Source: Legionella worsleiensis
GTDB lineage: Bacteria; Pseudomonadota; Gammaproteobacteria; Legionellales; Legionellaceae
NCBI RefSeq assembly: GCF_001467535.1
Contig: NZ_LNZC01000029.1
Span: forward strand, 22,397-86,396
Direction of reading: 5' to 3'
DNA length: 64,000 nt
Positions within the stretch are counted from its first letter, which is position 1. The number at the start of each line of letters is the position of its first letter. Of this stretch, positions 9,866 to 20,673 are shown one piece after another. The notes beneath the pieces were generated by a model. It made no database searches and was not told the DNA's origin. It saw only the letters and a program-made list of their open reading frames with translations. A program made the position numbers and the translations under genes.

Positions 9866-10740
9866 TCGTAATGTACCTTCTTTTCCAGATATTTGAATTG
9901 AACCAATGAAATCACAATAACGATGATCATCAATAACACAGATTGAGCGGAGGAACTTCCCAAATCCATTCCTTCAAAGCCATCCTCATACACCTTGTAC
10001 ATTAGATTGGTTGTACTGTTACCCGGGCCACCATGAGTCATTACCTGAATAATTCCAAAAGTATCAAAAAAACCATAGATCAAATTCATAATCAAGAGAA
10101 AAAAAGTTGTTGGCGATAACAGTGGCAGAATAATCTGCCAAAATCTTTGCCATGATGAAGCACCGTCTATTATCGCAGCATCAATAACCGTTTGTGGAAT
10201 AGCTTTTAAAGCCGCAAAATAAAATAAAAAATTGTAACTAAATTGTTGCCAGCTTGCAGTTAATATAACAACCAGCAAGGCTTGATTGGCATTATTCACA
10301 TAATCAAACGGAATTCCCAAGGAGTGTAAAACCTGGGTTAACCAACCTAAAGTTGGGTGACACAAAAAACGCCAGAGAATTGCAGCAACAGCAGGAGCTA
10401 TAGCATAAGGCCAAATTAACAACGACTTATACACTCCCTGACTTGTACTCCTGTTATTCACTAAAGTGGCGATTAACAAACCAAAAATCATGGTAATCGC
10501 AGTGACGCTAAATGCAATCGCAAAGGTAACCCAAACGGCTTTAAGATAACCTGGATCGCTAAAAAGGTCAGAAAAATTACTCAATCCGGCAAAATGCTGA
10601 TGCAGACCAAAAGCATCGGTATAAAAAAAAGATTGCACCAGAGCACCACAGGCCGGCCAGATAAAAAACACTAAAGTGATGAGCAGTTGCGGTACTATAA
10701 AAAGCCAAGCGTAGATACTTTGATGATTAAATTTTGCCAT
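9862..10740 (-). CDS. ugpA: ABC transporter permease UgpA
   Basis: 292-residue permease with six predicted TM helices and EAA loop VIDAAIIDGASSWQRFWQI; MalF/UgpA-type. First gene of the ugpA-ugpE-ugpC-DUF1189-hydrolase-fadE run. No periplasmic binding protein gene (ugpB) is found before it or anywhere in this window, so the binding protein must be encoded elsewhere if the importer works. The 135 bases up to the divergent oxidoreductase start must carry the operon promoter. Confidence 0.88.
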   Translation of the reverse strand: MAKFNHQSIYAWLFIVPQLLITLVFFIWPACGALVQSFFYTDAFGLHQHFAGLSNFSDLFSDPGYLKAVWVTFAIAFSVTAITMIFGLLIATLVNNRSTSQGVYKSLLIWPYAIAPAVAAILWRFLCHPTLGWLTQVLHSLGIPFDYVNNANQALLVVILTASWQQFSYNFLFYFAALKAIPQTVIDAAIIDGASSWQRFWQIILPLLSPTTFFLLIMNLIYGFFDTFGIIQVMTHGGPGNSTTNLMYKVYEDGFEGMDLGSSSAQSVLLMIIVIVISLVQFKYLEKKVHYE

Positions 10741-10875
10741 TAGCCAACCATGTAGGGGTTAATGTTGTTGTACCAAAAAATGATTATATAGTTATTTTGA
10801 ATCATTTTGCGAGTGCTTATGCAGATAATCTGCTATAAATTATCCAATCAATTTCGTTCATGTAGGGAGATACTT

Positions 10876-11862
10876 TTGCGCTACATTCACATCAACAATC
10901 CTGGTTCTAACAGTCAATTAATAATGACCGAAGGAACAAAACCAGAATTCACTCCCAGTCAAATACTAATTAAAGTTCATGCAACCGCATTAAACAGAGC
11001 TGATTTAATGCAACGATTGGGTAAATATCCCCCTCCCCAAGGTGAGTCCGATATTCCTGGACTTGAAGTGGCTGGAGAAGTCATTGCTGTTGGTGCCAAG
11101 GTTAAACAATTTAAACCTGGTGACAGGGTTTATGGTCTTGTTGCCAGTGGTGGCTACGCAACCTATTGTCCTGTTGAGTCAACATTAGCGCATATCATTC
11201 CTCCTGACTGGAGCTATTCTATGGCAGCTGCCCTACCTGAGGCACTAACCACCGTGTACGCCACTCTTTTTGATCTGGGTTCTTTGAAAAAAGGGCAAAC
11301 TTTATTAATTCATGGCGCAGGAAGTGGTATTGCCTCCTTGGCAATTCAAATGGCCAAAATCACCAAAGCAAAAGTAGTGACCACAGTGGGTGATGAAAGT
11401 AAAAGGATTAAGGCTCTTGAATTAGGAGCAGATCAGGTGATTAATTATAAAGAACAAGATTTCGAAAATTTAGTAGAAGATCACAGCATTAACCTGATTA
11501 TTGATTTCATAGGCGGAGACTATTTTAACAAGCACCTCCATTTGTTAAAACCCAAAGGAAAATTAATCCAGATTGCTTGCCTTAAGGGAAGTAGCGTTGA
11601 GTGCAATCTGGCTCTGATAATGCGCAAAAGATTGCACATTATCGGATTTGTTTTGCGGTCGCAAAGCATTAAAGAGAAATCCAGACTCTGGAGGCTGGCT
11701 CATCAACACTGGAATGACGCTTTACATAGACAGGAGCTTAAACCCTTAATCGATTCTGAATTTCATCTCGAGGATATAGAACAAGCTCAAGCACGCATGC
11801 AAGAAGGAAAACATTTTGGAAAAATTGTGATCCTTACTCGCCAGGCAAAGAGCAGTCATTAA
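10876..11862 (+). CDS. Zinc-free NAD(P)H quinone oxidoreductase (MDR family)
   Basis: Medium-chain dehydrogenase/reductase of the quinone oxidoreductase (QOR/PIG3) subgroup. The GroES-like N-terminal domain has NRADLMQRLGKYPPP and a nucleotide-binding fold with LLIHGAGSGIASLAIQMAK. The structural zinc cysteines of alcohol dehydrogenases are absent. The frame is open from 10807, but the conserved N-terminus begins at TTG 10876, 6 bases after GGGAGA, giving 328 aa. It is convergent with the ClC gene (14 bases between stops), with no terminator visible. Confidence 0.85.
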   Translation: MRYIHINNPGSNSQLIMTEGTKPEFTPSQILIKVHATALNRADLMQRLGKYPPPQGESDIPGLEVAGEVIAVGAKVKQFKPGDRVYGLVASGGYATYCPVESTLAHIIPPDWSYSMAAALPEALTTVYATLFDLGSLKKGQTLLIHGAGSGIASLAIQMAKITKAKVVTTVGDESKRIKALELGADQVINYKEQDFENLVEDHSINLIIDFIGGDYFNKHLHLLKPKGKLIQIACLKGSSVECNLALIMRKRLHIIGFVLRSQSIKEKSRLWRLAHQHWNDALHRQELKPLIDSEFHLEDIEQAQARMQEGKHFGKIVILTRQAKSSH

Positions 11863-11876
11863 TTCTAATACATGAC

Positions 11877-13193
11877 TTAACCTTGAGATCTGTTCCATTT
11901 ATCCCTACTGTTTTGTGAGCCTAAGCGTAACGTACGTTCTAACAATTGCGTGTAAATAGGCTCATTTCCGGCTAATTGCACTATGGTGGTTGACGTAATG
12001 CAGGTAATCATCAAAGGCAATATCAACGAATAGTTTTGCGTCATTTCCACGACCAAAACAACGCCGGTGATCGGGGAGCGCACTGAGGCAGCAAATAAAG
12101 CCCCCATGCCAGCCACCGCAAACATACCCGGATGAATGGACGAATCAATACTCAAATAGCCAAAAAGGTGGTAAACAGCCAAACCAAGCAACGTGCCCAA
12201 TGCGAGCATGGGAGCAAAAATTCCGCCCGGAATTCCTGTTGAATAAGACAGCATAGTCGTAATGAAACGAACAACAATGAGTAAACACAAAATCCCAAAG
12301 GCGGGAGACAGGCTTAGAGCCTGATTAATAATTTGATAACCGCCGCCAACCATTTGAGGATGGATATAGACCAGGTAACCAACTAAAAATCCAACCGCGC
12401 AGACATACACTATTTTATCTCTGGGATTAAGTTTATCCAGAAGACAAAGTATTCCCATTAAAGACTTGTTGAACACTATGCCCACAAATCCCACCACAAT
12501 GCCAAAAAGGCAAAACCACCACAAAGCCTGCAAACTGGGTAAGGCAAACAGTTCCATTTTTATCGCCGGTTCAGAGCCTATAATCAGATGCAAGGTAATT
12601 GTTGCCATAACGCAGCAGATGATGACCATTTTAAAATTCGTAAACGAATAGTTAAACTGGTTGCGCATCTCTTCCATCACAAATAATACCCCGGCAAGCG
12701 GTGCATTAAATGCTGCGGCAAGACCGGCGGCTGAGCCCGCTGCAATTAACGTATCTTTTCTTTGTCGGGAAAGGTGAAGTAAATCCCCAAGCATCTCGCC
12801 AAGGTTACCGCCCATCTGAATGGTTGGCCCCTCACGCCCCATCACCATATGTGCAGAAATAGACAGTACGCCTCCGATGAATTTAACAGGAATTAATCGC
12901 TTCCAAAATATTGGACGGACGTGCAAAAGAGTCCCTTCAATTTCTTGAACCCCACTTCCTGCAGCCTCTGGAGCAAAATGCCTTACTAAAAGAAAAGCTG
13001 CTAAAACCATAATCATGGTCACTAAAGCGCTAATCAACCCTTCAGGAAGAGCTGTAGTACTAATAAAACCATAAAATGAATTCATCAAGGAGACCAATCC
13101 GGCAATAGCCAATTGAAATAATGAAGCAAAAAATCCTGTTATTACTCCTAAAACTATAGATACAGCATAAAGAATGAGTATCTTTTTATCCAT
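11877..13193 (-). CDS. clcA: ClC-family chloride/proton exchanger
   Basis: 438-residue ClC protein with about 10-12 TM segments. Selectivity filter GSGVQEIEG lies at 79-87, gating glutamate E121 in GREGPTIQ, and GIFAPMLALG is the third filter segment. Internal proton-pathway glutamates are retained (AAFNAPLAGVLFVMEEM, E174/E175), which favours H+/Cl- exchange over a passive channel. It lacks cytosolic CBS domains. Its start overlaps the end of trpEG by 8 bases, so the two are co-transcribed. Confidence 0.9.
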   Translation of the reverse strand: MDKKILILYAVSIVLGVITGFFASLFQLAIAGLVSLMNSFYGFISTTALPEGLISALVTMIMVLAAFLLVRHFAPEAAGSGVQEIEGTLLHVRPIFWKRLIPVKFIGGVLSISAHMVMGREGPTIQMGGNLGEMLGDLLHLSRQRKDTLIAAGSAAGLAAAFNAPLAGVLFVMEEMRNQFNYSFTNFKMVIICCVMATITLHLIIGSEPAIKMELFALPSLQALWWFCLFGIVVGFVGIVFNKSLMGILCLLDKLNPRDKIVYVCAVGFLVGYLVYIHPQMVGGGYQIINQALSLSPAFGILCLLIVVRFITTMLSYSTGIPGGIFAPMLALGTLLGLAVYHLFGYLSIDSSIHPGMFAVAGMGALFAASVRSPITGVVLVVEMTQNYSLILPLMITCITSTTIVQLAGNEPIYTQLLERTLRLGSQNSRDKWNRSQG

Positions 13194-15369
13194 TTGATTT
13201 CACCATATCCATTAAATTAACAATAATTTTAAGACCTGCCTGATGTGTTAGTGATAAAATTGTTTCGGGATGAAACTGCACCGCATGCACAGGAAGATGC
13301 TTATGAGATACAGCCATCACTATGCCGTCATCACTCATTGCAGTAACCAGCAAATCCTTAGGTAATGCAGCTAATCGGGCATAAAGAGAATGATATCTTC
13401 CAGCCCTGAAGGAATTACCCAATCCACGAAACAAACCGTCAGGTTTTAGTACCGAAATCTGGGATGATTTACCATGCATGGGATAATCAAGCACATCAAG
13501 AGTACCACCAAAATGTTCTACTATGCCTTGTAAACCAAGACAAACACCAAAGATGGGGATATGACGGTCAAGGATCTCTTTAATGGTTTCAGACAGGTTA
13601 AAATCAGTCGGTTTACCTGGCCCTGGTGACAAGACGACCAAATCATAGGCATTATTTTTTAAAAAATTAAGGGCATTATCATAACGAACAGTACTAACCG
13701 CAGCCCCTGTCTGACGTAAATAATTTGCTAAAGTATGAACAAAAGAATCTTGATGATCAATAAGCAACACTTTTTTATCATGGCCAGTCTTAGGCAGATT
13801 TATGATTTTTTTATGATGTAAAGGCTCAGCGTTGTTCAGAAGATCCAAAAATGCGGACGCTTTCAAACGGGTTTCCTGCTCTTCTAATTCAGGAACTGAA
13901 TCATAAAGCAAAGTAGCTCCTACTCTAACCTCGGCAACGCCCTGTTCAATTCGAACAGTTCGCAACACAAGTCCCGTATTCAAGTTCCCATCAAAACCAA
14001 ACCAACCTACAGCACCGGCATACCACTTGCGAGGCGATTGTTCATGCTGCTCTATAAAGTTCATTGCCCAAATTTTAGGTGCACCGGTTACCGTCACTAC
14101 CCACATATGCGTTAAAAAAGCATCTACGGCATCAAATTCATCCCTTAAAATGCCTTCAACGTGATCTACAGTATGGATTAGTCGAGAGTACATTTCGATT
14201 TGACGACGTCCAATCACTCGGACACTACCTGCCTCACAAATCCGTGATTTATCATTACGGTCTACGTCGGTACACATGGTCAATTCTGATTCTTCTTTTT
14301 CGGAATCCAATAAACACTGAATGTTTCTTGCATCCTCAATCGCATCTGCACCTCGTTTTATGGTTCCAGATATAGGGCAGGTTTCAACCCGCCGCCCCTG
14401 AACCCGCACATACATTTCAGGAGAAGCACCCACCAAATACTCGCCCTCTCCCAGATTAATAAAAAAACCATAAGGAGATGGATTGCTAAGCCGCATTTTG
14501 CTGAATAATGAAGAGGGCTTTTCGGTAAAATGAGTATAAAAAGTTTGACTGGGCACAACTTCAAACAAATCACCACAAGCAAAACGTTCTTTTGCTTTTT
14601 CGACTACCTGAGCATATTGCCCCGGAGCATGATCACAGTCTTTTTGCGGTTTATTTAAAGGTTGATAAGGTGCGTATATCCCATCTCGAGCTAAAGATTG
14701 AGTTGATTTACCCTGAAATTGAAAATCATAACGGCGCAGAAAAGCCTCTTCCTTACGATGGTTTACTATGTAAATTTCATCAGGTAAATAAAGTACCATT
14801 TCTCTTTGTTGATCATCTCTTTTTTTATGCAAGGTCAATTGTTCAAACTGATGAATTAAATCAAAACCAAAAGCACCGTATAAACCGAGATAATGGTCTT
14901 CTTCTGATTTAAAAAAAGCAAGGAGCAAACGAATCACACTAAACACAGAAGGCTGCTGGCTTCGCTCCTCTTCACTAAACACCTTTTGCGAGGATTTGAT
15001 ACTCAAACGGCACAACACATGGGTTTGTTCTATGATGTCCAAATATTCCTGTGCGGATAATAAAGGGCAGATAAAGGCTAATAAAGCCTCTCCCCGCTGG
15101 TTTAACGCTTCCAGTGTTATGAGACTTTGTTTGCACGCTATCGCTAGAGGAGGATTGTAAAACCCAATATCCCAACAGGTATAACGCCCAGGAAACTCAA
15201 AACTTGAGGCAAACAGTGCGCCTCTGTGGGAATCAATGCGCTCAAGTAATGACTCAATACCTTCACGATAATCAAGCGCATGTTGCGAAAACTCGACATG
15301 AACGCCGCCCTGGGTTTTATAATGCTGTAGCATGGTTGTCGTACTCTTTGATAATAAACTGCCACTCAT
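13186..15369 (-). CDS. trpEG: Fused anthranilate synthase TrpE-TrpG
   Basis: 727-residue fusion of both anthranilate synthase subunits (chorismate plus glutamine to anthranilate), first step of tryptophan synthesis. The chorismate-binding TrpE part has CPISGTIKRGADAIEDA, DVDRNDKSRICEAGSV and VTGAPKIWAMNFIE. A class I glutamine amidotransferase runs from about residue 533, with VVLSPGPGKP, GVCLGLQG (nucleophile Cys610) and QFHPE (His700, Glu702). This single-chain form is known from rhizobia, Azospirillum and legionellae. No other trp gene is adjacent. A short upstream frame contains only one Trp codon, so attenuation is not supported. Confidence 0.92.
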   Translation of the reverse strand: MSGSLLSKSTTTMLQHYKTQGGVHVEFSQHALDYREGIESLLERIDSHRGALFASSFEFPGRYTCWDIGFYNPPLAIACKQSLITLEALNQRGEALLAFICPLLSAQEYLDIIEQTHVLCRLSIKSSQKVFSEEERSQQPSVFSVIRLLLAFFKSEEDHYLGLYGAFGFDLIHQFEQLTLHKKRDDQQREMVLYLPDEIYIVNHRKEEAFLRRYDFQFQGKSTQSLARDGIYAPYQPLNKPQKDCDHAPGQYAQVVEKAKERFACGDLFEVVPSQTFYTHFTEKPSSLFSKMRLSNPSPYGFFINLGEGEYLVGASPEMYVRVQGRRVETCPISGTIKRGADAIEDARNIQCLLDSEKEESELTMCTDVDRNDKSRICEAGSVRVIGRRQIEMYSRLIHTVDHVEGILRDEFDAVDAFLTHMWVVTVTGAPKIWAMNFIEQHEQSPRKWYAGAVGWFGFDGNLNTGLVLRTVRIEQGVAEVRVGATLLYDSVPELEEQETRLKASAFLDLLNNAEPLHHKKIINLPKTGHDKKVLLIDHQDSFVHTLANYLRQTGAAVSTVRYDNALNFLKNNAYDLVVLSPGPGKPTDFNLSETIKEILDRHIPIFGVCLGLQGIVEHFGGTLDVLDYPMHGKSSQISVLKPDGLFRGLGNSFRAGRYHSLYARLAALPKDLLVTAMSDDGIVMAVSHKHLPVHAVQFHPETILSLTHQAGLKIIVNLMDMVKSNG

Positions 15370-15519
15370 TCTACTTTAATTAAATCCTTCTGCAATAAAG
15401 CGATTTAGTTAAACGTGTCACAGGAAACAAATTCTTTATTATTCACCTCCTGGAGCGTCCAGCACTTCATTTTAATCACAATCTCGCTATAATGAGGAAC
15501 TTTTGATTGGGATGCCATC

Positions 15520-15816
15520 ATGACACTATCTACTAAAGATTTAGAACACATCGCAAGCTTGGCTTACTTGGAAATTGATACGGATCATACTGCACAGCTA
15601 ACTCAAGAAATCAGTTCTATTATGGATTTTGTTGATCAATTGCGCGCAGTTGATACCAAAGGCGTTGCCCCTCTTTTTCATCCTTTTGCATTACATCAAC
15701 GGTTAAGAACAGATGAAGTAACCGAAACCGATTGTATCGCCGAATTAGAAGCAATTGCTCCGTTATTTGAAGACAATCTGTATTTAGTCCCTAAAGTTTT
15801 GGAATCCGGTAAATAA
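15520..15816 (+). CDS. gatC: Asp/Glu-tRNA amidotransferase subunit C
   Basis: 98-residue GatC, the small stabilising subunit of the GatCAB transamidosome. Matches the family in length and motif ([12 protein letters not shown] near the start, a central [21 protein letters not shown]). First gene of gatC-gatA-gatB, with 2 bases to gatA. Divergent from trpEG over about 150 bases. Confidence 0.93.
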   Translation: MTLSTKDLEHIASLAYLEIDTDHTAQLTQEISSIMDFVDQLRAVDTKGVAPLFHPFALHQRLRTDEVTETDCIAELEAIAPLFEDNLYLVPKVLESGK

Positions 15817-15818
15817 TT

Positions 15819-17270
15819 ATGGAACAACTCTCCCTTATTCAACTCGCCCAAGCGCTTCGTCAAGGCGAGTTCAGCAGTCACGAATTAACACAACATTATA
15901 TCGATAAAATAAAAGCACACTCTCATTTGAATGCCTTCATCGATTTTGATGCCGAATACGCACTCCAGCAAGCAAAGCAAGCTGATGATTTAATAAAAAA
16001 CGGTCAAGGAACATCTTTGACTGGAATACCCATGGCACTGAAAGATCTCTTCTGTACAAAAACCATGAAGACAACCTGCGGTTCACGCATGTTAGCTCAA
16101 TTTCAAGCGCCTTATGATGCAACCATTACCACCAAGCTCAATCAACAAGGTGCAATACTCCTGGGTAAAACCAACATGGATGAATTTGCCATGGGCTCAG
16201 CTAACGAAAACAGTTATTTTGGGGCGGTAAAAAATCCCTGGGATCATAACAGAGTCCCTGGCGGCTCCTCAGGCGGTTCAGCCGCAGCAGTTGCAGCAGG
16301 TCTTGCACCCTTCGCCCTTGGTTCTGATACAGGTGGCTCCATACGCCAACCTGCGGCTTTTTGTGGGATTAGTGGAATCAAACCGACCTATGGATTGGTG
16401 TCACGCTACGGCATGGTTGCCTACGCATCCAGCCTGGATCAAGCAGGACCTCTGGCGAAAAGCGCCGAAGATTTAGCTGTGATTTTACCTGCGATCGCAG
16501 GTTTTGACCCCAAAGACTCAACATCAGTAGAACACCCTCTTCCCGATTATATTGCTGAACTCAATAAACCGTTAAATGATTTGCGTATAGGCCTTCCCTC
16601 CTGTTTCTTCCAACCTGAAGTGGATGCAGGGATACAACAGGCTATCCTGGATGCGGTTGAGGTATTTAAGCATCTTGGAGCACAGATAATTGAAATGGAT
16701 TTATCCCTGCAATCCTTGTGGGTACCATGCTATTACGTTATTGCTTGTGCGGAAGCATCATCTAATTTGTCTCGTTATGATGGTATCCGATTTGGACACC
16801 GCAGTAATAAGTCAGCCAATCTCATTGAATTAATAACACAGTCACGCAGTGAGGGATTTGGCGCTGAAGTACAACGCCGAATTCTTACCGGAACTCATGT
16901 CCTTTCTGCTGGTTATTTTGATGCCTATTACTTGCAAGCCCAAAAAATCAGACGATTAATTCAGGAAGAATTAACCGCTTCGTTGAATTCCGTAGATGTT
17001 ATTCTTGGACCAACCACCCCAACCTGTGCCTTTAAGCTGGGAAATCATCATATTGACCCCATTCAAAATTACCTGGCCGATGTGTTTACCGTAGCCGCAA
17101 ATCTTGCAGGATTACCTGCTTTGTCCATACCGGCAGGCTTTGCCGACGGGCTTCCTGTGGGCTTGCAATTAATGGGTAAACATTTTAGTGAAGCCCGTCT
17201 GCTGAACACGGCGCATCAGTATCAACAACATACCCGCTGGCATCTTGCCAGCCCAAACAATAAAGGGTGA
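15819..17270 (+). CDS. gatA: Asp/Glu-tRNA amidotransferase subunit A
   Basis: 483-residue amidase-signature subunit that releases ammonia from glutamine. The Ser-cisSer-Lys triad is visible: K75 in PMALKDLF, S150 in [14 protein letters not shown] and S174 in [14 protein letters not shown]. The 24-residue spacing between the serines fits GatA. GatCAB converts Glu-tRNA(Gln) and/or Asp-tRNA(Asn) to the amidated forms. gatB starts 3 bases after its stop. Confidence 0.95.
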   Translation: MEQLSLIQLAQALRQGEFSSHELTQHYIDKIKAHSHLNAFIDFDAEYALQQAKQADDLIKNGQGTSLTGIPMALKDLFCTKTMKTTCGSRMLAQFQAPYDATITTKLNQQGAILLGKTNMDEFAMGSANENSYFGAVKNPWDHNRVPGGSSGGSAAAVAAGLAPFALGSDTGGSIRQPAAFCGISGIKPTYGLVSRYGMVAYASSLDQAGPLAKSAEDLAVILPAIAGFDPKDSTSVEHPLPDYIAELNKPLNDLRIGLPSCFFQPEVDAGIQQAILDAVEVFKHLGAQIIEMDLSLQSLWVPCYYVIACAEASSNLSRYDGIRFGHRSNKSANLIELITQSRSEGFGAEVQRRILTGTHVLSAGYFDAYYLQAQKIRRLIQEELTASLNSVDVILGPTTPTCAFKLGNHHIDPIQNYLADVFTVAANLAGLPALSIPAGFADGLPVGLQLMGKHFSEARLLNTAHQYQQHTRWHLASPNNKG

Positions 17271-17273
17271 TTT

Positions 17274-18707
17274 ATGGAATGGGATACCGTAATTGGGCTT
17301 GAAGTCCATGCTCAGTTAAAAACACAATCCAAATTATTTTCAGGTGCATCTACCGCTTTTGGCGCAGAGCCAAACTCACAAACCTGTTTTATTGACGCAG
17401 GACTACCTGGGGTATTGCCTGTATTAAATCAACAAGCACTGGTCATGGCCATTCAATTTGGTTTGGCAATCAATGCAGACATTAATGACTTATCAGTATT
17501 TGAACGAAAAAATTATTTTTATCCTGACTTGCCCAAAGGATATCAAATTAGCCAATTCCAAAAACCTGTAGTCAGTAATGGACAACTCAAAATAGAGTTA
17601 GCAGATGGTCAATATAAACATGTTGAGATTGTAAGAGCACACCTTGAGGAGGACGCAGGAAAATCCCTGCATGAGGCGCACCTTGAATACACGGGCATAG
17701 ATTTAAACCGAGCCGGAACCCCCCTTTTAGAAATCGTAACCGCACCCTGCCTTTATTCAGCGGAAGAAGCCATCCGGTATTTAAAAACACTGCATCAACT
17801 GGTACGATTTTTAGGCATTTGCGATGGCAACATGCAGGAGGGATCCTTCAGATGCGACGTCAATTTATCCATTAAGCCCAAAGGTTCTTCAACTCTGGGT
17901 ACCAGAACAGAACTTAAAAATCTCAATTCCTTTCGATTTATTGAAAAAGCAATAGCTTTCGAACGAGCCAGACACCAGGAAGTTCTCGAAAGCGGGCAAA
18001 AGATCATTCAAGAAACACGTCTTTACAACCCCGACACTCACTCCACTCATGCAATGAGAGATAAAGAAAACGAAAACGATTACCGTTATTTTCCTGATCC
18101 TGACTTGTTACCCATACATGTGCCACGCTTTCAAATTGCTGAAATAAAAAGCAACCTGCCAGATTTACCCGAGTACATCACTCAAAAATTAAAAGAAATT
18201 CCCTCGTTAAATGAGGAAGATGTTAATTTTCTCTTATCATCGCCTGAAGCGTATCAGTTTTATAAATCAGTAAAATCCTGCACTCAGAGTCCAGATAAAC
18301 TTATTATTAACTGGTTAAAAGGGCACTATGCGGCATCGCTCAATGAGCATCAATTGTCTTTTGATACCCCGCCTGTATCTGCACAGACTTTGGCACGTTT
18401 ATTAGATAAAATTCAAGACAATACCATTTCATCAACCAGTGCAAAAATTATTTTCGCTAAACTATGGGCTGGGGAAAAAGATGTTGACGCCATCATCCAG
18501 CGAGATGGACATCAACAAATGGATAACAGTGCTGCTCTTGAGGAATTGATTACTAAAACCATCAGCCAATATCCAGAACAGGCTGCAGAATATAAAGCCG
18601 GAAAAGAAAAACTATTGGGATTTTTTGTAGGTCAAATTATGAAACAAACCAAAGGACAAGCGAACCCCGAACAGATAAACCCATTAGTTAAAAAACATCT
18701 TGCTTAA
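17274..18707 (+). CDS. gatB: Asp/Glu-tRNA amidotransferase subunit B
   Basis: 477-residue GatB, the kinase/transamidase subunit that binds tRNA. Conserved N-terminus [47 protein letters not shown] and a C-terminal YqeY-like tail ([20 protein letters not shown]). Last gene of the gat operon; no clear terminator before the DUF2130 gene 59 bases on. Confidence 0.95.
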   Translation: MEWDTVIGLEVHAQLKTQSKLFSGASTAFGAEPNSQTCFIDAGLPGVLPVLNQQALVMAIQFGLAINADINDLSVFERKNYFYPDLPKGYQISQFQKPVVSNGQLKIELADGQYKHVEIVRAHLEEDAGKSLHEAHLEYTGIDLNRAGTPLLEIVTAPCLYSAEEAIRYLKTLHQLVRFLGICDGNMQEGSFRCDVNLSIKPKGSSTLGTRTELKNLNSFRFIEKAIAFERARHQEVLESGQKIIQETRLYNPDTHSTHAMRDKENENDYRYFPDPDLLPIHVPRFQIAEIKSNLPDLPEYITQKLKEIPSLNEEDVNFLLSSPEAYQFYKSVKSCTQSPDKLIINWLKGHYAASLNEHQLSFDTPPVSAQTLARLLDKIQDNTISSTSAKIIFAKLWAGEKDVDAIIQRDGHQQMDNSAALEELITKTISQYPEQAAEYKAGKEKLLGFFVGQIMKQTKGQANPEQINPLVKKHLA

Positions 18708-18766
18708 GGGCTGATTTACTATTTTGGGGTCAGTATTATAACGAATCTGAAAAAGGATACATTACT

Positions 18767-20176
18767 ATGCATGACATCATATGCCCACACTGCCAAAAGG
18801 CATTTAAAATTGACGAGACTGGGTATGCAGAGATCCTGAAACAGGTTCGTGACAAAGATTTTGAGCAGCAGTTACATAAGCGGCTGGAGTTGGCTGAAAA
18901 AGATAAGATTAACGCAGTACAACTGGCTAAGACTCAAATTACCAGCGAATTAGAACGAGCCGCAGCAACTAAAGATGCTGAAATCATGGAATTGAAGGCC
19001 AGGCTTGATGCCAGTGAAATCCAAAAAAAACTTGCGGTGACTGAAGCACTCAATGTCCTGGAAAAAGAGCGTGATGCACTGTCCAATGAGCTCAAGCAAG
19101 CACGGCTTGAGAATCAGGTTAGCGCCCAACTTGCCGAAGAAAAATTCGTAAATGAACGGCAAAAAATTGCGGCAATGAAGGACGTTGAAATTCAGGAGTT
19201 GAAAGCGAAAATTGAATCTATAGAGCTGACCCAGAAGATTGCGATGACTGATGCCGTTTTGACCATTGAACGAGAAAGGGACAAGCTGAAAAACGACTTT
19301 ATACAAATGCAGCTCGAAAAGCAGCGTGTTGAACAGTCACTGAAAGAGAAGTATGAAACCCAAATCAAAGATCGTGAAAGCGAGATTGAGCGCCTGCGTG
19401 ATATGAAAGCTCGCCTGTCAACAAAGATGGTTGGCGAGACTCTTGAGCAACATTGTGAAACCGAGTTCAATCGCATTAGGGCAACAGCATTTCCAAAAGC
19501 GTATTTTGAAAAAGACAACGATTCACGCACCGGTAGCAAAGGGGATTATATCTTTCGTGATTTTGATGAGGCTCAGACTGAGTTCGTCTCTATCATGTTC
19601 GAGATGAAAAACGAAAGCGACCAAACCGCTACCAAAAAAAAGAACGAAGACTTTTTTAAAGAGCTGGACAAAGACAGAAATGAAAAGAATTGTGAATACG
19701 CAATTCTTGTGTCACTTCTTGAGCCGGAGAGCGAGCTGTACAATGGCGGTATTGTTGATGTATCTCATCGTTACCGAAAAATGTACGTGGTGAGACCGCA
19801 GTTTTTCATTCCAATCATTACATTACTCCGAAATGCCGCTCAAAATTCACTACTGTACAAAAAAGAGCTTGCTTTAGTGAAAGAACAAAACATTGACATC
19901 ACGAACTTTGAAAATGAACTCGAGGCGTTCAAAAGCGGTTTTGCCCGCAATTATGAATTGGCTTCCAGGAAATTTAAAACGGCTATTGAGGAAATCGACA
20001 AAACAATTGATCATCTGCAAAAGACTAAGGATGCTCTACTGGGCTCCGAGAATAATCTCAGGCTTGCTAACAACAAAGCTGAAGATTTAACGGTTAAGAA
20101 GCTAACCAAGGGTAACCCAACAATGGCCGCAAAATTTGACGATCTCAAGAGAGACGACGTTAACGATTCTGTATGA
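18767..20176 (+). CDS. DUF2130 coiled-coil protein, possible PD-(D/E)XK nuclease fold
   Basis: 469 residues. A short CPHC knuckle (6-9) is followed by a long charged coiled coil (about 25-220) containing two similar blocks about 70 residues apart ([11 protein letters not shown] near 69 and [11 protein letters not shown] near 138). The DUF2130 core follows (about 222-390). There D260 in GSKGDYIF and E279/K281 in FEMKNE fit the D...ExK spacing of PD-(D/E)XK nucleases, with E224 upstream; that fold assignment is inference. The stop codon abuts the 3' end of the oppositely oriented RNase P RNA gene. Base composition seems richer in G+C than flanking genes, suggesting acquisition. Function unknown. 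Confidence 0.8.
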   Translation: MHDIICPHCQKAFKIDETGYAEILKQVRDKDFEQQLHKRLELAEKDKINAVQLAKTQITSELERAAATKDAEIMELKARLDASEIQKKLAVTEALNVLEKERDALSNELKQARLENQVSAQLAEEKFVNERQKIAAMKDVEIQELKAKIESIELTQKIAMTDAVLTIERERDKLKNDFIQMQLEKQRVEQSLKEKYETQIKDRESEIERLRDMKARLSTKMVGETLEQHCETEFNRIRATAFPKAYFEKDNDSRTGSKGDYIFRDFDEAQTEFVSIMFEMKNESDQTATKKKNEDFFKELDKDRNEKNCEYAILVSLLEPESELYNGGIVDVSHRYRKMYVVRPQFFIPIITLLRNAAQNSLLYKKELALVKEQNIDITNFENELEAFKSGFARNYELASRKFKTAIEEIDKTIDHLQKTKDALLGSENNLRLANNKAEDLTVKKLTKGNPTMAAKFDDLKRDDVNDSV

Positions 20177-20572
20177 GGAGTCGGTCGATAAGCCGGGTTC
20201 TGTCGCGGACAATCATTCATCTGGGACACACGTCACCGTGTGCCTCAAGCAACCTACCCGAATCCCGTACGGGCCGCACGTTATGACTTTGCAGTCAAAT
20301 GGATTCCTATTTGGTCTTGCTCCGGGTGGGGTTTTCCCTGCCACGACTGTTGCCAATCGTGCGGTGCGCTCTTACCGCACCATTTCACCCTTACCCGCAT
20401 ACTTTGATCGTGTTAAGAGGTTATCTCAACACGACAAGCATGTGGGCGGTATATTTTCTGTGGCACTTTCCGTAGGTTCACACCTCCCAGGAGTTACCTG
20501 GCACCCTGCCCTTTGGAGCCCGGACTTTCCTCCCTTTGCAAAAGCAAAGAGCGATTGCCTGACCGACTCTGT
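20174..20572 (-). ncRNA. rnpB: RNase P RNA (class A)
   Basis: Catalytic RNA of ribonuclease P, which matures tRNA 5' ends. On the minus strand it shows the class A core: AGGAAAGTCCGGGCTCC near the 5' side, CAGGGTGCCAGGTAAC, a GGGTGAAA/GGTGCGGTAAGAGCGCACC block, AGATGAATGATTGTCC and AGAACCCGGCTTATCG near the 3' end. Terminal helix P1 pairs GAGTCGGTC at the 5' end with GACCGACTC at the 3' end (20178-20186 and 20561-20569), setting the ends to within a few bases. Length is about 395 nt. A plus-strand frame across it (20136-20600) is an artefact. Confidence 0.96.
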
Positions 20573-20673
20573 TGCCAATGGTAGCAGAGTGCCCAGCTAA
20601 AGACCACACATAATAGTGAATAAATACTGAAAACTACTAAAGAAATACTAAATTTAAATAATAACTATCCAAA

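Noticed and set aside
15400..15480. Possible trp leader peptide before trpEG (21 codons, minus strand)
   Set aside because: It has only one Trp codon and no terminator/antiterminator pair, so attenuation is not supported.
20136..20600. 154-codon plus-strand frame
   Set aside because: It is antisense to the RNase P RNA; the RNA core and P1 helix explain the sequence.
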